Of a stretch of 64,000 nucleotides of DNA, positions 37,076 to 45,703 are shown piece after piece. Under the pieces are notes generated by a model, which was not told the DNA's origin, did not search any database, and saw nothing but the letters and a program-made list of their open reading frames with translations. Every line of letters begins with the position of its first letter. The first letter of the stretch is position 1. The stretch comes from Lachnospiraceae bacterium (GTDB taxonomy: Bacteria > Bacillota > Clostridia > Lachnospirales > Lachnospiraceae). The DNA is taken from contig JAFQUB010000011.1 in assembly GCA_017408735.1 (NCBI GenBank), positions 1 through 64,000 on the forward strand. Reading direction: 5' to 3'. The position numbers were made by a program, and so were the translations under genes.

Positions 37076-38188
37076 ATGTATTACAAAATTCTTAAAATAG
37101 TTGAGTTTGCATTGCGAATAACAAAGTTGGGGAATGTAATTGCTAAGTTTGTTGGAAAACATGTAGGAAGTAAAAAGGAGTATGTGGCAGGAGCGAGAGC
37201 GCAGTTGGAGGAAATTCATTGCAAAGCAGATGTAGCTTGCGTAGTGAAAGAACGTACTGTGGAAACACAGTGCAATTTGCAAATTATTGTTCCCATGCAC
37301 AATGCGGCAGAATATGTAGAACAATGTCTCACAAGTATTTTGGCGCAAAATACCAAATATACTTATCGGATTATATTAGTTGACGATGGTTCCACCGATC
37401 AGACAGTTGAAATAGCGCAAAAATATCTTACTGACGAGAGAGTTCAATTGATTGTACAGGAAAATGCAGGGGCGGCAGCAGCAAGAAATGCTGGATTGCA
37501 AACCCTTTTGGCAGATTTTCTAATGTTTGTAGATATTGATGATGCGTTGAAACCCCAAGCCATTGAAGTATTGCTAGACAGGGCATATCAGGAGAATGCC
37601 CAGATTGTAGAAGGTGGTTATGAGGTGTTTGACACAAAGGTGTTAGCTACGGAACATCATATAGATGCCAGATTGGAAGAACCTTGTGGTGTTTTGTGGG
37701 GATTTCCTTGGGGAAAAGTAATAGCTTCCAGTCTTTTTTGCAATATTTCATTCCCAGAGGGTTATTGGTACGAAGATACAATTATGTCATATTTAGTATA
37801 TCCTCGCAGTACTAAGACGGTTACTATAGAAGATATTGTGTATTCTTATCGTAGAAATCCTAGGGGATTTTCTCATATCAGAGGCAATAATGGTAAACTT
37901 TTAGATACCTACTGGGTGATGGAATTAATGTTACGGGATATGGAAAAACTTAGTATTTCCCGTGGACAGAGCATTTATGAGCAATACCTAAAAAGCATAT
38001 TGACGGGCTGCAAGCGTCTGATGTATATGAAAAAAAGCATTCGCAAGGCAACCCTCTCATTATATTCTCAAATGTTGTGTTCCGTATGGGAAGAATATTC
38101 AACACAGGATGAAAGAATGAAAGGATTCGAAAAAGCGGTAAGGAACAATCAATATGGTATTTTTAAATTGCTTGTTCTTTGTTTATAA
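37076..38188 (+). CDS. Glycosyltransferase family 2 protein with N-terminal extension
   Basis: A 370-residue protein. A helical N-terminal extension of about 65 residues precedes the GT-A core (LQIIVPMHNAAEYVEQCL, IILVDDGSTDQTV, AAAARNAGLQTLLADFLMFVD with a DIDD metal site). The ATG at 37076 follows GAGGAAGAAAT; the longer frame that would overlap the previous gene by 47 bases has no binding site. It is similar to GT2 enzymes of teichoic-acid and capsule loci. Confidence 0.9.
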   Translation: MYYKILKIVEFALRITKLGNVIAKFVGKHVGSKKEYVAGARAQLEEIHCKADVACVVKERTVETQCNLQIIVPMHNAAEYVEQCLTSILAQNTKYTYRIILVDDGSTDQTVEIAQKYLTDERVQLIVQENAGAAAARNAGLQTLLADFLMFVDIDDALKPQAIEVLLDRAYQENAQIVEGGYEVFDTKVLATEHHIDARLEEPCGVLWGFPWGKVIASSLFCNISFPEGYWYEDTIMSYLVYPRSTKTVTIEDIVYSYRRNPRGFSHIRGNNGKLLDTYWVMELMLRDMEKLSISRGQSIYEQYLKSILTGCKRLMYMKKSIRKATLSLYSQMLCSVWEEYSTQDERMKGFEKAVRNNQYGIFKLLVLCL

Positions 38189-38227
38189 AGACTTAGGAAG
38201 TCAGATACTTCGGAAAGGAAAACAATT

Positions 38228-39115
38228 ATGGAAAATATGCATGTAGCATTTTGTTGTGACAATAATTATATTATGCCAGCAAGTATTATGTTGGAATCAC
38301 TTATGAGGAATAACAGAAATCGGCATATTATAGCTCATACATTTACGGATGACTTAAATGAAAATTCCATAGAGACTTTGAGGCTTTTAGTGGAAAAATA
38401 TCAGGGAGAATTGGTGACTCATCAGTTGCCGGAAGAGGCCATTGAAACCATGAAAAATGCGCCCCTCGCATGGGAATATCTTTCTACTGCAGCTTATTAC
38501 AGATTGATGCTGCCATATGTTTTGGACGAGGCAGTGGAAAAAGTTTTGTATCTGGATTGTGATGTAATGGTAAGAAAAAATTTGGAACAGTATTATGATT
38601 GTCCCATAAAAGACAATTATGTAGCTGGGGTGCATGATATTGAAGAAGAGCAGCATAGTGAGCGGCTTAATTTGCCATTATATGTGAACTCAGGTGTTTT
38701 AGTTATGAATATAAGGGAGATAAAACAAAGTTTTTCCCTGAATGAAATGTTGGATGAAATGAACCGATTGATGAAGCGAGATGAAGTAACTTGTGGCGAT
38801 CAGGATATTATTAATATTATATTTCATAAGAAGATGCTTATATTGCAAGATGCTTTTAATTACCAACATTGTATACATAAAAAATATGTATTGAAACATA
38901 AAAAAGAAGTACAGGAAGCAGCGGTGGTACATTTCATTACTTCAGACAAGCCTTGGTTTAGTACTTATGTATTTCCATATACAAGAGAATATTATGTATA
39001 TTTAAAAAAATATTTTGGGATTGGAAAAAAATTGAGATACTGGTTATCAAAGCCGGCCGGGCTTGTTAAAATCATTAAGAAACATAATGATTATATGTCA
39101 GGAAAAAGTGAGTGA
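38228..39115 (+). CDS. Glycosyltransferase family 8 protein
   Basis: A 295-residue GT8 (LPS galactosyl/glucosyltransferase or glycogenin-like) enzyme. Family blocks are HVAFCCDNNYIMPASIMLESL, TAAYYRLMLPYVL, the metal site VLYLDCDVMV (DCD), and NSGVLVMNI with DQDIINIIF. It probably uses UDP-glucose or UDP-galactose. It is the only GT8 of the locus. CGGAAAGGAAAACAATT precedes the start. Confidence 0.92.
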   Translation: MENMHVAFCCDNNYIMPASIMLESLMRNNRNRHIIAHTFTDDLNENSIETLRLLVEKYQGELVTHQLPEEAIETMKNAPLAWEYLSTAAYYRLMLPYVLDEAVEKVLYLDCDVMVRKNLEQYYDCPIKDNYVAGVHDIEEEQHSERLNLPLYVNSGVLVMNIREIKQSFSLNEMLDEMNRLMKRDEVTCGDQDIINIIFHKKMLILQDAFNYQHCIHKKYVLKHKKEVQEAAVVHFITSDKPWFSTYVFPYTREYYVYLKKYFGIGKKLRYWLSKPAGLVKIIKKHNDYMSGKSE

Positions 39116-39149
39116 TAAGAGAGAAAATAATATCGGAGGAATAAGTAAA

Positions 39150-40091
39150 GTGAATGAAAGAGAAGATGTATTAGTCAGTGTGGTAATCCCCACTTATTCC
39201 AGAAGCGATACACTGGAGAGGGCACTTAATGGGATTTTAAAGCAGACATACCAAAATCTTGATATTATTGTGGTGGATGATAATCCGCCAAACTCAGTAT
39301 ACCGTTTATTTGTACAACAGATTATAAAAAAATACGCATCAGATCAGCGTATTCGCTATATACAAAATACCCAGAATTTAGGAGGAGCCGGAGCACGAAA
39401 TGTAGGAATTGAAGCAGCTAAGGGAGAGTATATTGCTTTTTTGGATGATGATGATGAGTATTACCCTGAAAAAATTGAAAAGCAGTTAAAAGTGTTTTTG
39501 AATAGTGACTCTGATAAACTTGCACTGGTTTATTGTGATGTAGAACACAGGGGAATAAATGACCGCGTAGACTGCGTTGTAAAAAAACATTACAGAGGGA
39601 ATTGTTTGTATAAAGCCATTGAAGATGACTGTCTAGCTTCTACATCCATGTGGCTTGTGAAAAAGTCATTGTTAGAAACAGTAGGAAATTTTTCGATTGT
39701 TCCATGTAAACAGGATTCCACTGTAATTTTGAAACTGCTTGAAAAGGGATATGAGGTAGATTTTGTACCTGAGGTACTTTGTATTTATCATAATGTAAAA
39801 GATCGTATGCGTATTAGTTTTGGACCTAGAAAAATAGAAGGAGAATTAATGTTCTATAATGCCTGCTGTAAGGTTTATGACAGAATGACACCCAAGCAGA
39901 TTAGACATATTGAATACTCTTTCTCAAAAAGATTGTATATTCTTTATAGCTATCGTAGACAGGATGGTATGGAGAATCTGATTGCGGAGAAAAAGAAGAT
40001 GTGGAAGCTGCGTCCTGCTGCCACAATGGTATTTCTTCTGAGAAGAAGACTACATATATGGAAGTATAAAAAGAGAAAAAAGAGAGGATGA
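39150..40091 (+). CDS. Glycosyltransferase family 2 protein, paralogue of the 36136 enzyme
   Basis: A 313-residue GT-A enzyme: VSVVIPTYSRSDTLERAL, IIVVDDNPPNS, GAGARNVGIEAAKGEYIAFL with a DDDDE metal site. The blocks RGNCLYKAIEDDC, SMWLVKKS and LLEKGYEVDFVPEVLC match the transferase at 36136. A GTG at 39150 is chosen as start since CGGAGGA lies nine bases upstream; the longer frame overlaps the GT8 gene by about 50 bases and has no site. Confidence 0.9.
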   Translation: MNEREDVLVSVVIPTYSRSDTLERALNGILKQTYQNLDIIVVDDNPPNSVYRLFVQQIIKKYASDQRIRYIQNTQNLGGAGARNVGIEAAKGEYIAFLDDDDEYYPEKIEKQLKVFLNSDSDKLALVYCDVEHRGINDRVDCVVKKHYRGNCLYKAIEDDCLASTSMWLVKKSLLETVGNFSIVPCKQDSTVILKLLEKGYEVDFVPEVLCIYHNVKDRMRISFGPRKIEGELMFYNACCKVYDRMTPKQIRHIEYSFSKRLYILYSYRRQDGMENLIAEKKKMWKLRPAATMVFLLRRRLHIWKYKKRKKRG

Positions 40092-40096
40092 TCCAA

Positions 40097-41629
40097 GTGG
40101 CAAGAACAAAAAACAGTATACAAAATATAATATTTGCGTTATGTTTACAAGGCGTTACAGTTGTGGCGAATTTTGCAATACGAACCATTATGATACGTCG
40201 TCTTGGTATGCAGGCAACCAGTTTAAATGGACTTTTTACGGAAGTACTAGCAGCTTTGTCTATGGCTGAAATGGGAGTTGGGTCGGCAATTATTTACAAC
40301 CTATACAAGCCGCTGGCAGAAAATGACCATAAAAAAGTAAGGCAGCTAATGGGACTGTTTAAGAGTGCCTATAGGATCATAGCAGCGGTTACTTTTTTGA
40401 TAGGGTTGGCATTATGCCCATGGATACATTATATGGTAAAATCTATTAACTATTCTCTAAACTATATTAGACTGGTATATATGTTGTTTGTAGTAGATTT
40501 ATCCATGTCCTACCTATTTTCCTACAAGGTTTCGCTGATGAATGCAGATCAGAAAAGTTATATTCAGTCTAAAATTAGCATGATTCTTAAGCCGGTAGAG
40601 GCAATAATTAAAATTGTAGTATTGTTGGTTACAAACAACTTTGTAGCATATCTTGTTTTTTCTATTTTAGTGACCTTCTTAGGAAACCTAGTGCGTTCTT
40701 ATGTGGTGGATCGATATTATCCGTGGCTTGGGAAGAATGAAGATATGCTTCCAAAAGAAGAAAGAAAAGAGGTTTTCTCTAATATTAAGAATCTATTTAT
40801 AAAGGCACTTTCCGGTAAGATTACAAGTTCTACAGATAATATGTTGATTTCTGTATTGGTGGATACTTTGCAAGTGGGATACTATTCTAACTATTCCTTA
40901 CCTATTGGAGTATTTAGACAGCTGGCGAACCAAATTGCTTATGGTGGTGTAGGTGCAAGCTTAGGAAATTTGTTAGTAACAGAGAGCGAAGACAAGTGTA
41001 TTAAGGTCTTTTATCGTCTGGAATATCTCTTTTTTGTAATAGCATCTTTAGCATGTGTCTGTGTATATTGTTGTATCACTCCATTTATATTAATTTGGAT
41101 GAAATCGGAGGATTTTTTACTTGCCAAAAATATTGCATTTATTTGTTCTTTGAATCTCTTTATTGAGGTGGTAAACAGACCACTTTGGTCCATTATGGAA
41201 GTTTCAGGTCTCTTTAAATATGATAAGTATGTGTCAATTGCAGGATCTGTAGTGAACTTGGTGGTATCTATTGTTCTTGGAATGAAGATTGGTATGTTAG
41301 GTATTTTTATTGGTACGTTTATGACCTATTTGATTCAGTCCTTGTTAAAGACTCTTTTACTGTTCCGTATGCGGTTGAATAGAAGTCCTTTGAAGCAATA
41401 TGTACTGTTGGCACTTATGTGTGGTGCCACACTGCTTCAAATGATTGCGGCTGATGCGGTGTGTAGCAGAATTGAATTCCAGAATCAGATTGTAGCATTT
41501 GTGGTGTACGGTCTAATCTCTGTGTGCGTTGTGGGAGTTAGTACAATGCTGTGCACATTTTTTACGGACTCTTTTCGATATTATTGGGGAATGGTGGTAA
41601 GTACAGCCAAAAGTATTCTTAAAAGATAG
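40097..41629 (+). CDS. Oligosaccharide flippase (Wzx-like)
   Basis: A 510-residue MATE/PST-type membrane protein with about 12-14 hydrophobic segments. The N-terminus (IIFALCLQGVTVVANFAIRT and RRLGMQATSLNGLFTEVLAA) is typical of polysaccharide flippases, which move lipid-linked repeat units across the membrane. The GTG at 40097 follows AGAGAGG by nine bases; an ATG nine bases earlier, which overlaps the previous stop, is possible but sits on top of the binding site. Confidence 0.9.
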   Translation: MARTKNSIQNIIFALCLQGVTVVANFAIRTIMIRRLGMQATSLNGLFTEVLAALSMAEMGVGSAIIYNLYKPLAENDHKKVRQLMGLFKSAYRIIAAVTFLIGLALCPWIHYMVKSINYSLNYIRLVYMLFVVDLSMSYLFSYKVSLMNADQKSYIQSKISMILKPVEAIIKIVVLLVTNNFVAYLVFSILVTFLGNLVRSYVVDRYYPWLGKNEDMLPKEERKEVFSNIKNLFIKALSGKITSSTDNMLISVLVDTLQVGYYSNYSLPIGVFRQLANQIAYGGVGASLGNLLVTESEDKCIKVFYRLEYLFFVIASLACVCVYCCITPFILIWMKSEDFLLAKNIAFICSLNLFIEVVNRPLWSIMEVSGLFKYDKYVSIAGSVVNLVVSIVLGMKIGMLGIFIGTFMTYLIQSLLKTLLLFRMRLNRSPLKQYVLLALMCGATLLQMIAADAVCSRIEFQNQIVAFVVYGLISVCVVGVSTMLCTFFTDSFRYYWGMVVSTAKSILKR

Positions 41630-41661
41630 ATTACAGAAGTGCTCGGGAAAGGATGTGAAGT

Positions 41662-42783
41662 ATGCCGGGAACTATTTTATATGTTATGAATTATGCGGCA
41701 TCTTACCGTGGAAATTTTATGGATTCTCTCGCCAGTCTTGACAAAAAACTTCGGTCAGAAGAGTTAAAGAGTATCTATCTGTTTACCGGAAACGCGAAAA
41801 ACAAAGGTGCCATGGACTGGATTGGAGAAATGCAGCAGCGGGGGGAAGAGGTATATTTTCTCACAGAAAACAGAAAGCAGGACGCTAAGCTGATACGAAA
41901 GTTGATAAAAGAGAAGAACGTAAAGATTGTACATACCCATTTTATTACCATGCAGCAGTATCTGGCGGTTTATCAGGCAACTTTTGGAAGTAGGGTTCCA
42001 GTGCTTATGCACATGCACAATCACTCCAGAGAAGCCGGAAATCTGTTTAAGAACATTCTTAGGCGTGTATTGTATGGAAAATGCATCATGATAGCTTGCA
42101 GTCAATCAGTTTATCGCAGCCTTGAGCGGGATTATCCTGAAAATGAAAAATATACGATTGATAATGGTGTAAATTTTACCCGCTTGGACACTTATGAAAT
42201 ATTGACAGAAGATAATTTTGGTTTGAAAAAGAGTCATGGAGTGTTTCTGATTTTTGGTTTTGATTTCTATAGAAAAGGAGTCGATTTGGCAGTAAAAGCA
42301 TTGAACCTGTTGCGAGAACAGGGGCATTATTACTCTCTTTTGGTGTCTTTGTCCTCAAACTTTGAACAGGTAGAGGAACGTATTGTAGAGATTCTAGGTG
42401 AAATGCCTTCTTGGATTAAGGTGATTCCAGCTAGAAGTGATGTAGCTACTTTATATAACTTCGTAGATGTGTTTTTGTCTCCTTCTAGAGAAGAAGGATT
42501 GCCTTATTCGGTAGTAGAGGCCGGGTATTCCCAGTGTAGTGTAGTCATGAGCAATATTTCTGCTCAGAAAAATTTAAAAATACCTTACGGATATTGGTTC
42601 GAGAGTGAAAATGTAGAAGATTTAGCCAATAAAATATTGAAAGCTCAGATGGAGCATGAGGAAAAACTGAAAAACTGGGATACGGTAAAACAGTCTATGA
42701 GAAAGAATTATCCACTGGATGTATGGAGCCAGAAGGTAAATGAGCTTTATAAGGAAATCTTGCAGAGGGGGAGAAGGATTTGA
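41662..42783 (+). CDS. Glycosyltransferase family 1/4 protein
   Basis: A 373-residue GT-B transferase: ILYVMNYAASYRGNFMDSL opening, VHTHFITMQQYLAVY, HMHNHSREA and GFDFYRKGVDLAVKALNLL, with the donor site near SPSREEGLPYSVVEAGYS. It is similar to EpsF-type exopolysaccharide transferases. It overlaps the next gene by four bases (TTGA). GGAAAGGATGTGAAGT precedes the ATG. Confidence 0.88.
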   Translation: MPGTILYVMNYAASYRGNFMDSLASLDKKLRSEELKSIYLFTGNAKNKGAMDWIGEMQQRGEEVYFLTENRKQDAKLIRKLIKEKNVKIVHTHFITMQQYLAVYQATFGSRVPVLMHMHNHSREAGNLFKNILRRVLYGKCIMIACSQSVYRSLERDYPENEKYTIDNGVNFTRLDTYEILTEDNFGLKKSHGVFLIFGFDFYRKGVDLAVKALNLLREQGHYYSLLVSLSSNFEQVEERIVEILGEMPSWIKVIPARSDVATLYNFVDVFLSPSREEGLPYSVVEAGYSQCSVVMSNISAQKNLKIPYGYWFESENVEDLANKILKAQMEHEEKLKNWDTVKQSMRKNYPLDVWSQKVNELYKEILQRGRRI

Positions 42784-43799
42784 AGAAAATATGCCTTTTA
42801 ACTGTTTGGATGGGAAAGCTACCGGATTCTTTTTGGCTGTGGCTGACTACTGCAAAAAGAAACCCTACTGTGGATTTTTATTTGATTACGGACAATGAGG
42901 GGCTGGAACAGGAAGGAAATGTACATTTTGTTAATATGACGCTAGAAAACGTGAGAGAGCGTTTTGGAAAAGTAGCAGGATTTCCGGTAAAATTGAAGGT
43001 TCCTTACAAGATTTGTGATTATAAACCGCTATTCGGAAAGGCTTTTCCTGAAATCGTTAAACCCTACGAATTTTGGGGACATTGCGATATTGATCTTTTG
43101 TTTGGTGATATCAGAAAGTTTATTACAGATGAGGTTTTAAAACAAAATGACAAGATTTTGGATTCAGGATGGTTTATATTGTATCGAAATTGTGAAACTA
43201 TGAACAATCTATTTAAGAGAAGCATGGACAAGGATAATATGGCTTATCCATATAAAAATGCATTTCGTAGCCAGTTTGCTTGTTATTTTGATGAATATAT
43301 GGGAATGAGTATTCTTGGATGGAAATACTGTAAGGTATTTAGAGATCAGCTGGAAGAAAAAGTGGCACAGGATTTTAGCTGGCAGCGGCTGAATTTTCAG
43401 TCTTATATTTCTGGTGAAAACTTTGTGTTTCATTGGAAGGATGGCAGGCTATATCGTCATGTGTGTGATGAGAGAGGAAGGCTGCTTCCAAAGAGCAAGC
43501 CAGCAGAGTATATGCTGGTTCACATACAAAAAAGAAAGATGGAAATTACTTTTTCAAAGGAAGAACTGTCTGAAAAAAATGAGTTTTGGATTGTACCTAA
43601 TCGATACCAGTTAGAAAAACCGGAGGGAGAACTTTACAGTGTTTTTCAACAGCAGGAGTATGCTAAGTTGATTCGGAGGCAGGATAGGCAGAGAAGTATT
43701 AGAAATTTGAAGTCTTACGGAATAATTGATTACATTCCTCACTTCATACGAAGCAGAAAGATTAGAAAATGGATCATAAAGAAAAAGAAGTTTTTTTAA
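42780..43799 (+). CDS. DUF6625-like putative glycosyltransferase
   Basis: A 339-residue protein with the conserved N-terminal pattern of DUF6625 proteins: a beta-strand, PTVDFYLITDNEG, VPYKICDYKPLFGKAFPEI and FWGHCDIDLLFGDIRKFI. The DID triad is in the place of a GT-A DXD motif. The family is found in polysaccharide loci and is presumed to transfer sugars, but I know of no characterised member. The start is TTG, overlapping the previous stop, with a strong GGGGGAGAAGG. The C-terminus is very basic. Confidence 0.8.
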   Translation: MKKICLLTVWMGKLPDSFWLWLTTAKRNPTVDFYLITDNEGLEQEGNVHFVNMTLENVRERFGKVAGFPVKLKVPYKICDYKPLFGKAFPEIVKPYEFWGHCDIDLLFGDIRKFITDEVLKQNDKILDSGWFILYRNCETMNNLFKRSMDKDNMAYPYKNAFRSQFACYFDEYMGMSILGWKYCKVFRDQLEEKVAQDFSWQRLNFQSYISGENFVFHWKDGRLYRHVCDERGRLLPKSKPAEYMLVHIQKRKMEITFSKEELSEKNEFWIVPNRYQLEKPEGELYSVFQQQEYAKLIRRQDRQRSIRNLKSYGIIDYIPHFIRSRKIRKWIIKKKKFF

Positions 43800-43865
43800 G
43801 AATTCACTTAGTGGGTAACAGAGACATTTCCAATGGTGTGGAGCAGGAATAGACTGGAGGAAAAG

Positions 43866-45578
43866 ATGCGAGTTGTGAAAATGATATGTGTGTTGTTATG
43901 GGTATTATTACTGACTGGATGTGCAGGAGGAAACGCTGGGAAAACCGAAAAACAGAAATGGATTCCGGATGAGAATGAACTGACTTCTTCTAGTAGTGTG
44001 GAAGAGGAAAAAACGGAAAGTGTAACAGAAACTCAAGAAAAAGAGGATGAAAGTTATGTTTTGACTAACAGCATTAGAATTGATGACAAGCTCTTTTATT
44101 CTTTGAAGGAATTAAAACAGATAGTGGGAGAAGGTGAAAAATCCAATTTGGGTAAGGATAGTTTGCACATGAATACCTTTTATATAGATAAGAACGGACT
44201 GTTATGTATTGGTGTAGATGCTTTCTTTGATGTTACCCAAAACCAGTGTAAACTTCAAAAGGAATATTACCTGACGGATCAAAGTGTTTTTACCGAAGAA
44301 GAGTCTGTTGCTATGGAAGGAAAATGGAAAATGGAAGGGGACATCTGTTACTTGGAACTTTCGTTTTTAGCTGAAATATTTTCATGGGATTACCAGATAG
44401 GAGAGAATAGTGAGGCAATTATCTGTGATAGAAATATTACCTTTGAAAAGAAAAGTTCTGTAGTGTATGAACCAGTGGTTGTTGATGTTATGGTAGGAAA
44501 ATACTGGTCTATTACAGGAGAGGTAATGGATGCCGGCTTATTGGGAGCAGACTATCGTAATCGATTCACTTGCACAAAGCCAGAAGCATATGTGAAAGTT
44601 ACAGAAGGAGAAAAATTACGTTTTAATTATTATTGCTCGTGGATACCAGAAGTTGCATCTATTCTTTTTTTGAGCGATACGAATAAAGTAATACAGGTGT
44701 ATGCTTATACAAAATCTAATACGTTTACAGATTGTATTCTGACAGTGCCGAAAGGTGCTACAAAAATGCATCTATCCTTTTTTAATAATCAGCAATATCA
44801 AATAGAACGGGTGCGATATGTAGAAGGGGCTGATTTACAACAGGTTGATTCAGAATGGTATGAAGAACAGTGTATGATAGCATTGGAGGAAAATCAGAAA
44901 AATTCCTGGAAGAATAATTCGGAACATCCCCTGGATAAAGCATATATTACGTTTGTTTTGGATGATTGCAGAGCAGACATGGATTCTGTTGCAGACCTTT
45001 TTGAAGAGTATGATATTCCTTTGAATATAGGAGCTATCCACAGTCAGTTTTACAATCCAACTTCAAAGGGCGAGGAAAGCAGACTGGAGGTGTGCCAACG
45101 TGTCGTGAAAAATGGTGGTGAAATCTTAGCTCACAATGCAATACCTCTTACCGAGGAATTATTAAATGATTTTCAGACAAAATATGAGCATTTTTATAAG
45201 GACAAAAAGAACTTGGAAGCTTATGGATTTGATGTACAGGGAATTATTTTTGCTGGTGGCGAAGGTCAGGTAGTGGGAAATAAAGAGTCGGATATGTGGG
45301 TACGCACATACTTTAATTATAGTGATTTATATGGAGTGGAGGAAAAGGGGGAACCTTATTATCACCAGCGTATCTGGCTGATTAATTGTAAGGAAAACTA
45401 TCAGGAAATCATTCAAGAGGCTGTTCAAAACAAACAATGGGTTTCTTTCTACTTTCATGAGTTTGCTGAGGTGGACGAGAAGAAAATGAGAGAAATTTTG
45501 CAATATGTGTCTAACATATCTGAGAAGGAATTAGAGGTAACTAATTATGCAACTATTTACGAGAAGTTTTATCAGTAG
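43866..45578 (+). CDS. Lipoprotein with polysaccharide-deacetylase-like C-terminus
   Basis: A 570-residue lipoprotein: signal peptide ending LLLTGC (lipobox), then a Ser/Glu-rich tether (about residues 35-70). A middle part looks like a copper-amine-oxidase-N or stalk-type fold (LYSLKELKQIVGEGEKSN-like), followed by a beta-sandwich (about 210-320). The C-terminal 210 residues resemble a NodB-type domain (ITFVLDDCRADMDSVADLF, GGEILAHNAIPL, YFHEF). The Asp pair is present, but only one His of the usual HxxxH block is visible, so activity is uncertain. CTGGAGGAAAAG precedes the chosen ATG. It is probably anchored outside the membrane to act on the exported polymer. Confidence 0.78.
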   Translation: MRVVKMICVLLWVLLLTGCAGGNAGKTEKQKWIPDENELTSSSSVEEEKTESVTETQEKEDESYVLTNSIRIDDKLFYSLKELKQIVGEGEKSNLGKDSLHMNTFYIDKNGLLCIGVDAFFDVTQNQCKLQKEYYLTDQSVFTEEESVAMEGKWKMEGDICYLELSFLAEIFSWDYQIGENSEAIICDRNITFEKKSSVVYEPVVVDVMVGKYWSITGEVMDAGLLGADYRNRFTCTKPEAYVKVTEGEKLRFNYYCSWIPEVASILFLSDTNKVIQVYAYTKSNTFTDCILTVPKGATKMHLSFFNNQQYQIERVRYVEGADLQQVDSEWYEEQCMIALEENQKNSWKNNSEHPLDKAYITFVLDDCRADMDSVADLFEEYDIPLNIGAIHSQFYNPTSKGEESRLEVCQRVVKNGGEILAHNAIPLTEELLNDFQTKYEHFYKDKKNLEAYGFDVQGIIFAGGEGQVVGNKESDMWVRTYFNYSDLYGVEEKGEPYYHQRIWLINCKENYQEIIQEAVQNKQWVSFYFHEFAEVDEKKMREILQYVSNISEKELEVTNYATIYEKFYQ

Positions 45579-45613
45579 AGGAGTATAGGCAGGGATGATG
45601 TGAAAAAATATAG

Positions 45614-45643
45614 TTGTAATACTTTCATTCGGTAAGATATAAT
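45614..45643 (+). promoter_or_regulatory. Internal promoter before the beta-helix protein
   Basis: TTGTAA and TATAAT are separated by 18 bases in the 110-base gap after the lipoprotein gene, suggesting separate expression of the last gene of the locus. Confidence 0.5.
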
Positions 45644-45703
45644 ATTAGAGGAAAGTCATTGATATTTGTACTATAGGTTAAAGAGTGCAGAATGGAGAAT
45701 TAT

